Shown: one piece after another, positions 55,566 through 63,705 of the stretch
Layout of the letters: each line of letters opens with the position of its first letter
Numbering within the stretch: position 1 is the stretch's first letter
Source: Larkinella arboricola
GTDB taxonomy: Bacteria; Bacteroidota; Bacteroidia; Cytophagales; Spirosomataceae
Length of the DNA: 64,000 bases
Assembly: GCF_003259745.1 (NCBI RefSeq)
Contig: NZ_QLMC01000003.1
Coordinates: 682,001 to 746,000, forward strand
Direction of reading: 5' to 3'
Program-made: the position numbers and the translations under genes
Notes under the pieces: generated by a model
What the model was told of the DNA's origin: nothing
Database searches by the model: none
The model's input: only the letters and a program-made list of their open reading frames with translations

Positions 55566-55611
55566 CGTTTCAACAAAAAACCACCCGGCCGGGTGGTTTT
55601 TTGTTGAAACG
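55566..55611. terminator. 46-bp perfect palindrome, bidirectional terminator
   Basis: The sequence from 55566 to 55611 equals its own reverse complement (23 + 23). It has a GC core CCACCCGG/CCGGGTGG flanked by A6 and T6, so it can end transcription from both sides. It lies between convergent genes. Confidence 0.9.
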
Positions 55612-55618
55612 CAAGTCA

Positions 55619-56545
55619 TTAAACGTTCATCAGCGACTCCCGACGGCGCATTTTACCGGCCGGAATACCGAACATCATCTTGAACCGGCGACAGAAATAG
55701 GCCGTATCCTTGTAACCGACTTCAGCGCCGATTGCCCGGATGCTTTTCTTCGACGTGCGGAGCAGGCCAACGGCAGCTTCCATACGCTGGTATTCAATAT
55801 AGTCCTGCGGATTGATACCCGTCAGCATTTTAAAATACTGTCCAACGTAATCTTCTGAAACGTTGGCAACGTTAGCCAGCACTTTGTTCGACAAATCACC
55901 GCCAAGGTTGTCTTTGATGTAAGCGAAGATGTCGATCAGACGCGGATCTTTGAAGTACGTACTATTGGTAACCAACTGCTCAACGAACAGACGGTTTTTC
56001 AAAATGTAACGGATAACTTCAATAACGATTTCTTCAGTTTTGATTTTGATAATCCGTCCTTTACCGGCCGTATCCAGCATATCTTCCGCCAGAATCTGGT
56101 TGATGGTCTGCACCAGCGAATCTTCCCGCTTGATAATAAACGGCGGTACGTCCAGCGAGTTGAAGAAGTTTACCGAGTCAAACACTTTCGCTTCGAACGA
56201 CACATACCCGAACGAGTTGGGCATGTTGGCGATTTTCTGCGGATCCCGGTTGGCTTCGAAATACTGCTCCCGGTGAATCATGAACTCTTCGTTCGAGACG
56301 GTTTTGGGTTGCGAGGCATCCCCGTACGTTACGGTAACGTGCTTACCACCGGGAATAAATAACATATCACCCACATCGACCTTTACTTTTTCTTCGCCGA
56401 ACGATACTTCGCCGTTGTAAAGAACGGTCAGCGTATTTTCAACGTCGTAATAGTTCTTGATGGTTATGGGTTGTAAAATACGGATGTTGCGAGCCTTAAT
56501 AAACTTCACACCCAGCGATTCGATTATTTTATTATAGTCTTCCAT
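55619..56545 (-). CDS. AraC-family transcriptional regulator
   Basis: 308 residues from MEDYNKIIESLG; the longer ORF upstream reads through the promoter repeats and is rejected. The N-terminal ligand domain is cupin-like ('NTLTVLYNGEVSFGEEKVKVDVGDMLFIPGGKHVTVTYG'), and the C-terminal AraC double helix-turn-helix is 'DLSNKVLANVANVSEDYVGQYFKMLTGINPQDYIEYQRMEAAVGLLRTSKKSIRAIGAEVGYKDTAYFCRRFKMMFGIPAGKMRR'. The ligand and regulon are unknown. Neighbouring genes are the convergent lipoprotein and an acyl-CoA dehydrogenase upstream on the same strand. Confidence 0.92.
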   Translation of the reverse strand: MEDYNKIIESLGVKFIKARNIRILQPITIKNYYDVENTLTVLYNGEVSFGEEKVKVDVGDMLFIPGGKHVTVTYGDASQPKTVSNEEFMIHREQYFEANRDPQKIANMPNSFGYVSFEAKVFDSVNFFNSLDVPPFIIKREDSLVQTINQILAEDMLDTAGKGRIIKIKTEEIVIEVIRYILKNRLFVEQLVTNSTYFKDPRLIDIFAYIKDNLGGDLSNKVLANVANVSEDYVGQYFKMLTGINPQDYIEYQRMEAAVGLLRTSKKSIRAIGAEVGYKDTAYFCRRFKMMFGIPAGKMRRRESLMNV

Positions 56546-56584
56546 AGGGGAAAGTGATGTACCTACATTGATTATTTTGCAAAG

Positions 56585-56620
56585 TTGCACAAATCTAATA
56601 AATTGTACAAATCTAATAAA
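56585..56620 (-). promoter_or_regulatory. Tandem 18-bp repeat carrying two -7 elements before the AraC gene
   Basis: TTGCACAAATCTAATAAA (56585-56602) and TTGTACAAATCTAATAAA (56603-56620) are adjacent direct repeats with 17 of 18 bases equal. On the minus strand each contains TAGATTTG (56597-56590 and 56615-56608), a perfect TAnnTTTG, so the gene seems to have two start points 18 bp apart, with leaders of about 38 and 56 nt. Confidence 0.65.
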
Positions 56621-56652
56621 GCTCTCACTCTTGCGAAAAGATAAAAAAAATA

Positions 56653-56677
56653 GCGCGATACCCATAAAGTATCGCGC
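56653..56677 (-). terminator. Terminator of the acyl-CoA dehydrogenase gene
   Basis: GCGCGATAC (56653-56661) pairs with GTATCGCGC (56669-56677). On the minus strand it is followed by TATTTTTTTTAT, 38 bp after the stop. Confidence 0.88.
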
Positions 56678-56714
56678 CAAATTTTTGAAAAATTGTGCTA
56701 CCGCTGAAAAAGTT

Positions 56715-57884
56715 CTATTTAACGAGCTCCCGGGCAATAACTAGTTTTTGGATTTCCGATGTACCTTCATAAATCTGCGTAATCTTCGCATCCCGCATGA
56801 ATCGCTCCACGTGATATTCTTTTACGTATCCGTAGCCTCCGTGAATCTGAACGGCTTCTGTCGTTGCCCACATGGCTACTTCCGACGCAAATAATTTAGC
56901 CATGGCGGCAGCCTGCACAAAATCGTTGTGTTCGTCTTTCAAACGGGCGGCTTTATACACCAATAGCCGGGCGGCTTCAATTTTGGTCGCCATTTCGGCC
57001 AGCTTGAACTGAATAGCCTGGTGATCAAAAATTTTTTTTCCGAATGCCTGCCGTTCCTGCGAATACGTTAAAGCCCGCTCGTAGGCCCCGGCGGCAATGC
57101 CGAGTGCCTGAGCCGCAATGCCAATCCGGCCTCCGTTCAGCGTCGACATCGCGAATTTGAACCCGAAACCGTCGTCGCCAATGCGGTTTTCTTTCGGCAC
57201 CTTCACATCGGTAAACATCAGGGAGTGGGTATCGGACGCCCGAATGCCCATCTTGTCTTCTTTTTTTCCGACCGCAAAACCGTCCTGCCCTTTTTCAACG
57301 ATCAGGCAATTGATGCCCCGGTGTTTTTTTTCAAGATCGGTTTGCGCGATGACCAGATAAACGCTCGCCGACCCGCCGTTTGTAATCCAGTTCTTGGTCC
57401 CGTTCAGCAGGTAATGGTCTCCCTTGTCAAGGGCCGTCGTATGTTGCGAAGTCGCGTCCGAACCGGCTTCCGGCTCCGACAGACAGAAAGCGCCGATGAC
57501 TTCACCCGTGGCCAGCCGGGTCAGGTATTTCTGTTTTTGCTGTTCACTACCAAACTCCTCCAGCCCCCAGCAAACCAGCGAATTATTGACCGACATAATC
57601 ACCGAACAGGACGCATCGACTTTGGAAATCTCTTCCATTGCGATCACGTACGAAACCGTGTCCATGCCGCCCCCGCCGTAGTCGGGCGACACCATCATGC
57701 CCAGAAAGCCCAGTTCGCCCATGCGCCGGACCTGCTCAGTCGGGAATTTTGCCGCATTGTCTCGTTCAATCACGCCGGGCAGGAGCTCCGTTCGCGCAAA
57801 ATCCCGCGCGGCTTCGCGCACCGCCTGCTGTTCTTCGGTAAGGTTAAAATTTAGACCTGATAATTCCAGTGTGGATGACGCCAT
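56715..57884 (-). CDS. Acyl-CoA dehydrogenase
   Basis: 389 residues from MASSTLELSGLNFNLTEEQQ, a normal length for the family; the ORF extends 23 codons upstream without family resemblance. FAD-binding and substrate motifs: 'GAFCLSEPEAGSDATSQHTTA', 'NGTKNWITNGGSA', 'MGIRASDTHSLMFTDVKVPKENRIG', 'ERQAFGKKIFDHQAIQFKLAEMAT', 'VQIHGGYGYVKEYHVERFMRDAKITQIYEGTSEIQKLVIAREL', including the active-site Glu of 'YEGTSE'. It oxidises short- or medium-chain acyl-CoAs in beta-oxidation, passing electrons to ETF. Confidence 0.95.
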   Translation of the reverse strand: MASSTLELSGLNFNLTEEQQAVREAARDFARTELLPGVIERDNAAKFPTEQVRRMGELGFLGMMVSPDYGGGGMDTVSYVIAMEEISKVDASCSVIMSVNNSLVCWGLEEFGSEQQKQKYLTRLATGEVIGAFCLSEPEAGSDATSQHTTALDKGDHYLLNGTKNWITNGGSASVYLVIAQTDLEKKHRGINCLIVEKGQDGFAVGKKEDKMGIRASDTHSLMFTDVKVPKENRIGDDGFGFKFAMSTLNGGRIGIAAQALGIAAGAYERALTYSQERQAFGKKIFDHQAIQFKLAEMATKIEAARLLVYKAARLKDEHNDFVQAAAMAKLFASEVAMWATTEAVQIHGGYGYVKEYHVERFMRDAKITQIYEGTSEIQKLVIARELVK

Positions 57885-57991
57885 ACGTATTGAAGTGTTA
57901 AATCCGTAACCGTTTTTCTCATGAAGAATTGACGAGTTCTTTCCGCCCACCAACTCTCCTGAATTTAATAAATTCTAATTAAAATACATAT

Positions 57992-58966
57992 TTAAGGAAT
58001 AACGACGACCTTGCCCAGCACCTGCCGGTTCATCATGTCGCGCAGGGCCTGTGGTGCTTTGTCGAGCGGGTACTGCGCCTGAATGTGCGGTTTGATTCGT
58101 CCCTGTTGATAAAACGCCAGCAATTGCTGAACATTATCCTGGTTGTCCTGCCGTTGTTTTTCGGCAAACGCGCCCCAGAACACGCCCACCACCGAACACC
58201 CTTTCAGCAGCGGTAGATTTAACGGAATGGCGGGAATCTGTCCGGCGGCAAACCCCACTACCAAATACCGTCCCTGCCAACTGACGGAACGAAGAGCCGC
58301 TTCGGTCAGAGGGCCGCCAACGGGGTCGTACACCACATCGACACCCCGCCCGCCGGTAATCTGCCGGAGTCGTTCGCGCAGATCCTCGCGGCTGTAATTG
58401 ATTGTATCGCCAGCGCCCACCTGCCGACAAAGCGCCAGTTTCTCATCGGTCGAAGCCGCAGCAATGACGTTGGCGCCCATCATCCGGCCCAGTTCAACGG
58501 CGGCCAGTCCCACACCCCCGGCGGCTCCCAACACCAGCAGGGTTTCGCCGGGCTGGAGGTCGGCGCGGTCTTTCAGGGCGTGGTACGACGTGCCATAGGT
58601 ATACATCATGGAAGCCGCCGTGTCATACTCCATCCCAGCCGGGAGCGGGAACGTCTTGAAACCGTCGGCCAGCGTTTCTTCGGCAAAACCGCCAAAACCG
58701 GTGAGCGCAAACACCCGGTCGCCGGGCTTCAGGTGCGTAATGCACTCGCCCACTTCCTTCACGATCCCGGCTACTTCGCCCCCAGGCGAAAACGGAAACG
58801 GCGGCTTAACCTGGTATTTTCCCTGAATCATGAGCGTATCAGGGAAATTGACTCCGCACGCTTTTACCTGAATCACCAGCTTCCCGGTGACGGCTTTCGG
58901 CGAGTCGGTTTGTTCAACGGTCAGCGTTTCGGGCAGACCATACTGGCGACAAAGGACGGCTTTCAT
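57992..58966 (-). CDS. NADPH:quinone oxidoreductase-like medium-chain dehydrogenase
   Basis: 324 residues of the MDR quinone reductase type, with no zinc-ligand cysteines: 'KACGVNFPDTLMIQGKYQVKPPFPFSPGGEVAGIVKEVGE', cofactor loop 'LVLGAAGGVGLAAVELGRMMGANVIAAAST', and 'VDVVYDPVGGPLTEAALRSVSWQGRYLVVGFAAGQIPAIPLN'. It reduces quinones or enones with NADPH in the cytoplasm. It sits between the acyl-CoA dehydrogenase and a DMT transporter on the same strand; the stop of the transporter lies only 3 bp before its start, so the two are coupled. Confidence 0.9.
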   Translation of the reverse strand: MKAVLCRQYGLPETLTVEQTDSPKAVTGKLVIQVKACGVNFPDTLMIQGKYQVKPPFPFSPGGEVAGIVKEVGECITHLKPGDRVFALTGFGGFAEETLADGFKTFPLPAGMEYDTAASMMYTYGTSYHALKDRADLQPGETLLVLGAAGGVGLAAVELGRMMGANVIAAASTDEKLALCRQVGAGDTINYSREDLRERLRQITGGRGVDVVYDPVGGPLTEAALRSVSWQGRYLVVGFAAGQIPAIPLNLPLLKGCSVVGVFWGAFAEKQRQDNQDNVQQLLAFYQQGRIKPHIQAQYPLDKAPQALRDMMNRQVLGKVVVIP

Positions 58967-58969
58967 CGT

Positions 58970-59863
58970 TTACTTATACATCACAATCAGCGCAGCACCG
59001 GTAACCATGATAACCGCGCCGACGAGTTTCTGAATGATATTTTTTTCCTTAAAAAATTGATACCCAAACAGGACATTCAGCAGGGCCGAAGTCTGAAACA
59101 GAGCCAGCACATAGCCGACCTGCATACCGTCGAACGCGACGTTGGTAGAAAACTGCATGCAACCTGTTGATACAAACAGGGCCGCGCAGGTTCCTTTCTG
59201 CGCCGAAAACACCCGGATCTGCTCGCTCAGGCGATTGCGCAAGGTAAGGATAATCCAGCCAAAGGAGAACAGAAAACCGAGGACGCACCAGAGTACAAAC
59301 GTGGTCATGGGCGACGACAGCAGCATGGCGCGCTTGATAAAAACCGCTTCGATGGCCGAGCAGACGAGCGCGATCAGTCGAAACTGAATTTCCGGTTGTT
59401 TCAGAATGTCCAGCGAAAACCCGCGCCCCTGATTGCCGGAACCCAGAACCACGTAGCTACCCGCCACAATCAATGCAACACCCCCGGCTCCCATCCAGCT
59501 TGGAATTTCGTTCAGCAACAGCATACCGAATACAATACTGACCACGGATTTATAGGCGTTGACCGGCCCCAGCACCGACAGTTCGCCCGTCCGGATGGCT
59601 TTGATCAGAAGCACATTGCCCAAAACGCCGATGGCATTAAAAACAAGGACGTTCCACCAGAACTCGACGGGCAGGTTGTCCAGCTTTAATTCGGGCCAGA
59701 AGGCAATCGTCAGGATGCTCAGAAACCCGTAGGTGGCCGAGGAAACAAACAACGGTTCGGCTTTGCGCTGGGTAAGCTGTTTCTGAAAAACGTTCGATAA
59801 AGGACTCGAAACAATGCGAACAACAATGGCAATGGTAGTTAGGGTAAGAATGAGCAATAGCAT
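58970..59863 (-). CDS. DMT-superfamily (EamA-like) transporter
   Basis: 297 residues with about ten transmembrane helices in two EamA-like halves ('VLGNVLLIKAIRTGELSVLGPVNAYKSVVSIVFGMLLLNEIPSWMGAGGVALIVAGSYVVL' and 'VGYVLALFQTSALLNVLFGYQFFKEKNIIQKLVGAVIMVTGAALIVMYK'). Such carriers export or exchange amino acids, sugars or metabolites; specificity is unknown. The start lies only 32 bp from the divergent deacetylase gene, and its stop is 3 bp before the quinone reductase start. Confidence 0.88.
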   Translation of the reverse strand: MLLLILTLTTIAIVVRIVSSPLSNVFQKQLTQRKAEPLFVSSATYGFLSILTIAFWPELKLDNLPVEFWWNVLVFNAIGVLGNVLLIKAIRTGELSVLGPVNAYKSVVSIVFGMLLLNEIPSWMGAGGVALIVAGSYVVLGSGNQGRGFSLDILKQPEIQFRLIALVCSAIEAVFIKRAMLLSSPMTTFVLWCVLGFLFSFGWIILTLRNRLSEQIRVFSAQKGTCAALFVSTGCMQFSTNVAFDGMQVGYVLALFQTSALLNVLFGYQFFKEKNIIQKLVGAVIMVTGAALIVMYK

Positions 59864-59878
59864 GGATTTCGTATTCTT

Positions 59879-59892
59879 GTGAAAAATTTCAC
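59879..59892. promoter_or_regulatory. Small palindrome in the 32-bp divergent gap
   Basis: GTGAAAAATTTCAC is a perfect inverted repeat (GTGAAA / TTTCAC) ending 3 bp before the deacetylase start codon. It may be an operator or chance; the gap is too short to hold two full promoters. Confidence 0.3.
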
Positions 59893-59895
59893 TTT

Positions 59896-60837
59896 ATGAC
59901 TCGCTTCGGGCTTCTGATCAGTTTGTGCTTCCTTGTTTCGTCCCTATGGGCTCAAAAGAGGATGGTTATCACCGTCGACGATCTGCCGGGCGTTACACAA
60001 TACGACCGAACGCCCGACGGCAAGATCGCGCTGAACCAGCGGCTGGTCCGGCATTTTACCACCCACCGGGTTCCGGCCATCGGTTTTGTGGTTTCGCAGT
60101 GGTTGTATGGCAATGGCGCGCCCGATCCGAAGCAGGTCAATGTACTAAAAATCTGGCTTGACGCCGGACTGGAACTCGGAAATCACACCTACTCACATAA
60201 AGATTATACGGGCATCACCATTCCGGAATATCTGGACGATGTAGTTCGTGGTGAGCAGATTACCAAACAATTGGTGGAGCAACGGGGTAAACCGTTCCGT
60301 TTTTTCCGGCATCCGTTCCTGCGCAAAGGTGAAACACCGGCAAAAAAAGATTCTCTTGAACGGTTTCTGGCCCGGCAAAAGTATCGCGAGGCACCCGTGA
60401 CCATCGATAATTACGATTTCATGTTTTCGCAGGCTTACGATAATGCGCTCCTGAAAGGTGATACCGCATTGGCGGCTGTGGTGGGGCGGGATTACCTGGA
60501 TTACATGACGGCTTACGTGCGGTATTACGAAGCGCAGTCGGATTCGCTCTTTGGGCGACCAATCCCACAGATACTTCTGACGCACGCCAACACGATCAAC
60601 TCCGCCTGCATGGGGGCGTTACTGGATCGGCTGGAGGACATGGGTTACACGTTTATTTCGCTGGACGAAGCCCTGAAAGACGACGCTTACCGCTCGGTGG
60701 ATGGTTATATTGGCAAGGGCGGCATTTCATGGATTCACCGCTGGGCGCTCACGCGTGGGAAGAGAGGGGCATTCTTCAAGGGCGAACCGGAAGTGCCGGC
60801 GATGATAACCCAACTGGCCGAAGAGAAACCACGATAA
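59896..60837 (+). CDS. Polysaccharide deacetylase family protein, secreted
   Basis: 313 residues with signal peptide MTRFGLLISLCFLVSSLWAQ and a NodB-homology domain: motif 1 'VITVDDLPG' (Asp28-Asp29), motif 2 'GLELGNHTYSHKDYTG' (metal-binding His97 and His101), motif 3 'FRFFRHPFLRKGETP' and a late 'ILLTHANTINSACMGALLDRL' segment with His. These carbohydrate esterase 4-like enzymes remove N- or O-acetyl groups from chitin-like or peptidoglycan sugars in the periplasm. The substrate is not determined. Confidence 0.9.
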   Translation: MTRFGLLISLCFLVSSLWAQKRMVITVDDLPGVTQYDRTPDGKIALNQRLVRHFTTHRVPAIGFVVSQWLYGNGAPDPKQVNVLKIWLDAGLELGNHTYSHKDYTGITIPEYLDDVVRGEQITKQLVEQRGKPFRFFRHPFLRKGETPAKKDSLERFLARQKYREAPVTIDNYDFMFSQAYDNALLKGDTALAAVVGRDYLDYMTAYVRYYEAQSDSLFGRPIPQILLTHANTINSACMGALLDRLEDMGYTFISLDEALKDDAYRSVDGYIGKGGISWIHRWALTRGKRGAFFKGEPEVPAMITQLAEEKPR

Positions 60838-60937
60838 ACAGTTCAATACGCGTCCCTTCCGGTTCAAATCATTTTTCGGACCGTTTTGCCCGAACAGCGT
60901 TGCTTTGCCGACGGTTTTCGGGCAATTTTGGGGTACC

Positions 60938-61870
60938 ATGCGCACCCTCATCCGCTACCTCCGCGAACACCTGAAAGCCGATTTTCGCGTTGACCTCTAC
61001 GCTCTGGCCGCCCTGTTTCTGGCCGTTTGCATCAGCGTCAATTACTACCTGGATTTTGAAGACAGTTACATCGATGCGTACCGGGGCGACAACATCCGGA
61101 TCGTCTTTTACTTTCTGTTATACGCCTTTGCCTACTATTCCGGAGTCGGTTTGTGGACCCGTTTTCACGGGCGGCTGGACGTCTGGCATCGGCGGGATTT
61201 CTGGATTTACAGCCTGACGGGCCTGGGTATTTATAGTTGGTACGCCGGGTATTACGGTTTTAACGAATGGAGCCATGTTGTCTTTAACGATCAGATTTAC
61301 GCTTTTGCGTTTTACTGCCTGCGCAACTTGCAGTCGCTGATGACGGTTATTCTGCCGCTCATGCTGTTTTACTGGTTTGTGGAGAAAGAACCAAACGGTT
61401 TTTACGGGATGCGGCCCAAGTGGAAAGGGCTGCAAATTTACTTTCTGCTACTGCTGTGTATGGTGCCGCTGATCACCTACGCATCGTTTCAGCCGTCGTT
61501 TCTGGAATCGTACCCCACCTACCGCGACACAAACGCCAACGAGTTTTTCGACGTGCCGGAATGGGTAACGGCCCTGATCTACGAGCTGGCTTACGGCTGG
61601 GACTTTGTGCCGACCGAATTGATGTTTCGCGGTTTTCTGGTGATTGGAATGGCCCGGATTCTGGGCCGGGGGGCGGTGCTGCCGATGGTGATTACCTACG
61701 CGTTTATCCACTTTGGCAAGCCACCCGGCGAAACCATCAGCTCCATTTTCGGCGGTTACATCCTGGGCGTTATTGCGCTCCAGACCCGCAGCATCTGGGG
61801 CGGTATCATTATCCACCTCGGCGTGGCCTGGCTGATGGAACTGGCGGCTTTCATCCAGTTGGGGCTGTAA
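60938..61870 (+). CDS. CPBP-family intramembrane protease-like protein
   Basis: 310 residues from the ATG of MRTLIRYLREHLKADF; a TTG 11 codons upstream is less likely. About eight transmembrane helices. The CPBP core is visible near the C-terminus: 'PTELMFRGFLVIGMARILGRGAVLPMVITYAFIHFGKPPGETISSIFGGYILGVIALQTRSIWGGIIIHLGVAWLMELAAF', i.e. the Glu-x3-Arg and the Phe-x2-His motifs, with the usual double Glu reduced to a single one (PTE). Members are intramembrane endopeptidases or protein-processing factors, including CAAX-processing-like enzymes. Confidence 0.85.
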   Translation: MRTLIRYLREHLKADFRVDLYALAALFLAVCISVNYYLDFEDSYIDAYRGDNIRIVFYFLLYAFAYYSGVGLWTRFHGRLDVWHRRDFWIYSLTGLGIYSWYAGYYGFNEWSHVVFNDQIYAFAFYCLRNLQSLMTVILPLMLFYWFVEKEPNGFYGMRPKWKGLQIYFLLLLCMVPLITYASFQPSFLESYPTYRDTNANEFFDVPEWVTALIYELAYGWDFVPTELMFRGFLVIGMARILGRGAVLPMVITYAFIHFGKPPGETISSIFGGYILGVIALQTRSIWGGIIIHLGVAWLMELAAFIQLGL

Positions 61871-61874
61871 AAAA

Positions 61875-61913
61875 AAGGAAGTAACGAATACCGTAGCCAT
61901 CCGTTACTTCCTT
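61875..61913. terminator. Bidirectional terminator between CPBP and M81 genes
   Basis: AAGGAAGTAACG (61875-61886) and CGTTACTTCCTT (61902-61913) are perfect 12-bp arms. The minus-strand side is followed by T6, so it serves best as terminator of the M81 gene and possibly of both. Confidence 0.82.
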
Positions 61914-61933
61914 AGACACTTCAAAGTAGCCGA

Positions 61934-63511
61934 CTACTTCACTTCCCCCGACAGCGGCACAAACCGGGCCGACAAATCGGGGTCTTTCATGTCTTTATCA
62001 AGCGGAAACATCGGCCGCTGAATCCGCTTGTACGGTAGCCGAAACAAATCCTGATCGACTCCGCCGGGGGTCAGGGCCATAATCCAACCCGCCTGCATAT
62101 TGTACAGTTCGGGTTCGAGGTAGCCAATTTTCACGACCACAATATCGGCTTTCCGGGGTTCTAGTCCCAGCCGGGTAAAATCAGCCTCCTTGTGATACGG
62201 TTTGCGTTTCTGGGTAACAATAATGTGGACGCTGCCCACTTTTACAACCACCTCTACCTCAGCATCCCTATCGCCCCTGACAATTGACTGAACCGTGCCT
62301 TTGAGCGGAACCGGGGGCGCAAACCGGGCGTCTACCATCGCTCCCGCTTTACCTTCCACCTGCCCACCAACGCCAACGGCCATTGCTTTTTTCACCAGTT
62401 CCGGGTCCGGAATAGACGCGTAGATCAGCGCAGGACCATCGGCCCGCTTGAACTCCGGACGAGCCAGAATCTGGGTGAGCGTCCAGGTAACATCACCCGC
62501 TCCACCCGCCGTCGGGTTGTCACCCGTATCGCTGATAAAGAACGGATGTTTTGGGCTGGTCAGGGCCTGCGCCAGCGATTGTTCGAGCGTACCGGTCGGT
62601 GCAACAAAGTCGAAGTTTGTGCGCACCTTCCAGAAATGCTGGGCCAGTTTCTCCGCCGATTGGGTTACCTTGGCTTTATCATCGCCCACCACCATAACCA
62701 CGGCATGATTGCGCGGTTCGTCGGCCCAGGCGTAGCCAATCCAGATGGCCGCATCTACAATCCCTTCCTGTTTGTCGGCCAGAGGAGCCACCTGCTGATA
62801 CAGACTCTTGCCCGGTTCAATCCGGGTGCTGGTTTTTTCGCCCGGCAGCAGAATCGGGACCGGAATCCAGGCTTTATAAGCGGGTTTGCCTTTGCCGCTT
62901 TTTAGCCGCTCCAGCAGGTTGACCACGGCGCGTTCCTTGGTTTGCATGGCGTCTTCGTGGGGAGCCAGCCGGTAACACGTGATCAGATCGGTATTTTGGG
63001 CCAGTCGCCACGACACATTCCCGTGCAAATCCATCGACGTGGAAATGAGCGTTTTATAACCAACCACTTTCCGAATCCGGATCAGAAAATCACCTTCCGG
63101 ATCGTCGAGTCCCTGAACACTCATGGCACCGTGAATGTCAAAGTATAAACCGTCGTAGGGACCGTATTTCCTAAGCGTATCCAGCGTTTTATTGACCAGC
63201 GATTCGTAGGCTTCCCGCGTTACGGCCCCGCCCGGCAGCGACTTGCCCACCACGGCGGGTAGCCAGAACGCCTGTTTGCGCAGGGGCGATATGGGCATCA
63301 TGAACGGATAGGCGTTAAACACTTCCGGGCCGTAGCGGGCGTGGAAAGCCGGTTCGAGCGTAACGGCTGGCGAAAACGTACTGGATTCAATTCCTAAACC
63401 GGCAATGGCAATGCGTGGTAACGGCTTTTGAACGGCGTTCAGTGTCGATTGGGCATAACCTGAACAGGCAGTAAGAAACCAGGTGGCAAGACCTAAGAAG
63501 AGCTTTTTCAT
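61934..63511 (-). CDS. M81-family (MlrC-like) metallopeptidase, exported
   Basis: 525 residues with a signal region 'MKKLFLGLATWFLTACSGYAQ' (Cys16 could be lipidated) and the M81 fold: 'PRIAIAGLGIESSTFSPAVT', 'YDGLYFDIHGAMSVQGLDDPEGDFLIRIRKVVG', 'ISTSMDLHGNVSWRLAQNTDLITCYRLAPHEDAMQTKERAV', 'PFFISDTGDNPTAGGAGDVTWTLTQIL'. The Asp, His and Glu-containing motifs are the expected zinc ligands. The name-giving member MlrC degrades microcystin fragments, but most homologues are uncharacterised. Confidence 0.9.
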   Translation of the reverse strand: MKKLFLGLATWFLTACSGYAQSTLNAVQKPLPRIAIAGLGIESSTFSPAVTLEPAFHARYGPEVFNAYPFMMPISPLRKQAFWLPAVVGKSLPGGAVTREAYESLVNKTLDTLRKYGPYDGLYFDIHGAMSVQGLDDPEGDFLIRIRKVVGYKTLISTSMDLHGNVSWRLAQNTDLITCYRLAPHEDAMQTKERAVVNLLERLKSGKGKPAYKAWIPVPILLPGEKTSTRIEPGKSLYQQVAPLADKQEGIVDAAIWIGYAWADEPRNHAVVMVVGDDKAKVTQSAEKLAQHFWKVRTNFDFVAPTGTLEQSLAQALTSPKHPFFISDTGDNPTAGGAGDVTWTLTQILARPEFKRADGPALIYASIPDPELVKKAMAVGVGGQVEGKAGAMVDARFAPPVPLKGTVQSIVRGDRDAEVEVVVKVGSVHIIVTQKRKPYHKEADFTRLGLEPRKADIVVVKIGYLEPELYNMQAGWIMALTPGGVDQDLFRLPYKRIQRPMFPLDKDMKDPDLSARFVPLSGEVK

Positions 63512-63705
63512 GGCTACAATTTAAATTATTTTAAAGAGTAGACAAGGGTTTTCAGAGCGGCCCGGCAAAACCGTCTGCTAGATGCTAAAAATTCAGAATG
63601 TTGTCCAATTTGTGAGCCGATTGGTTGTTCTCTACACTAAGATTGTCGGAAACCTGTGTATATTTCTGCATTACGGGTTCTTTCTTGAACAGGCCACTCA
63701 CCGAC

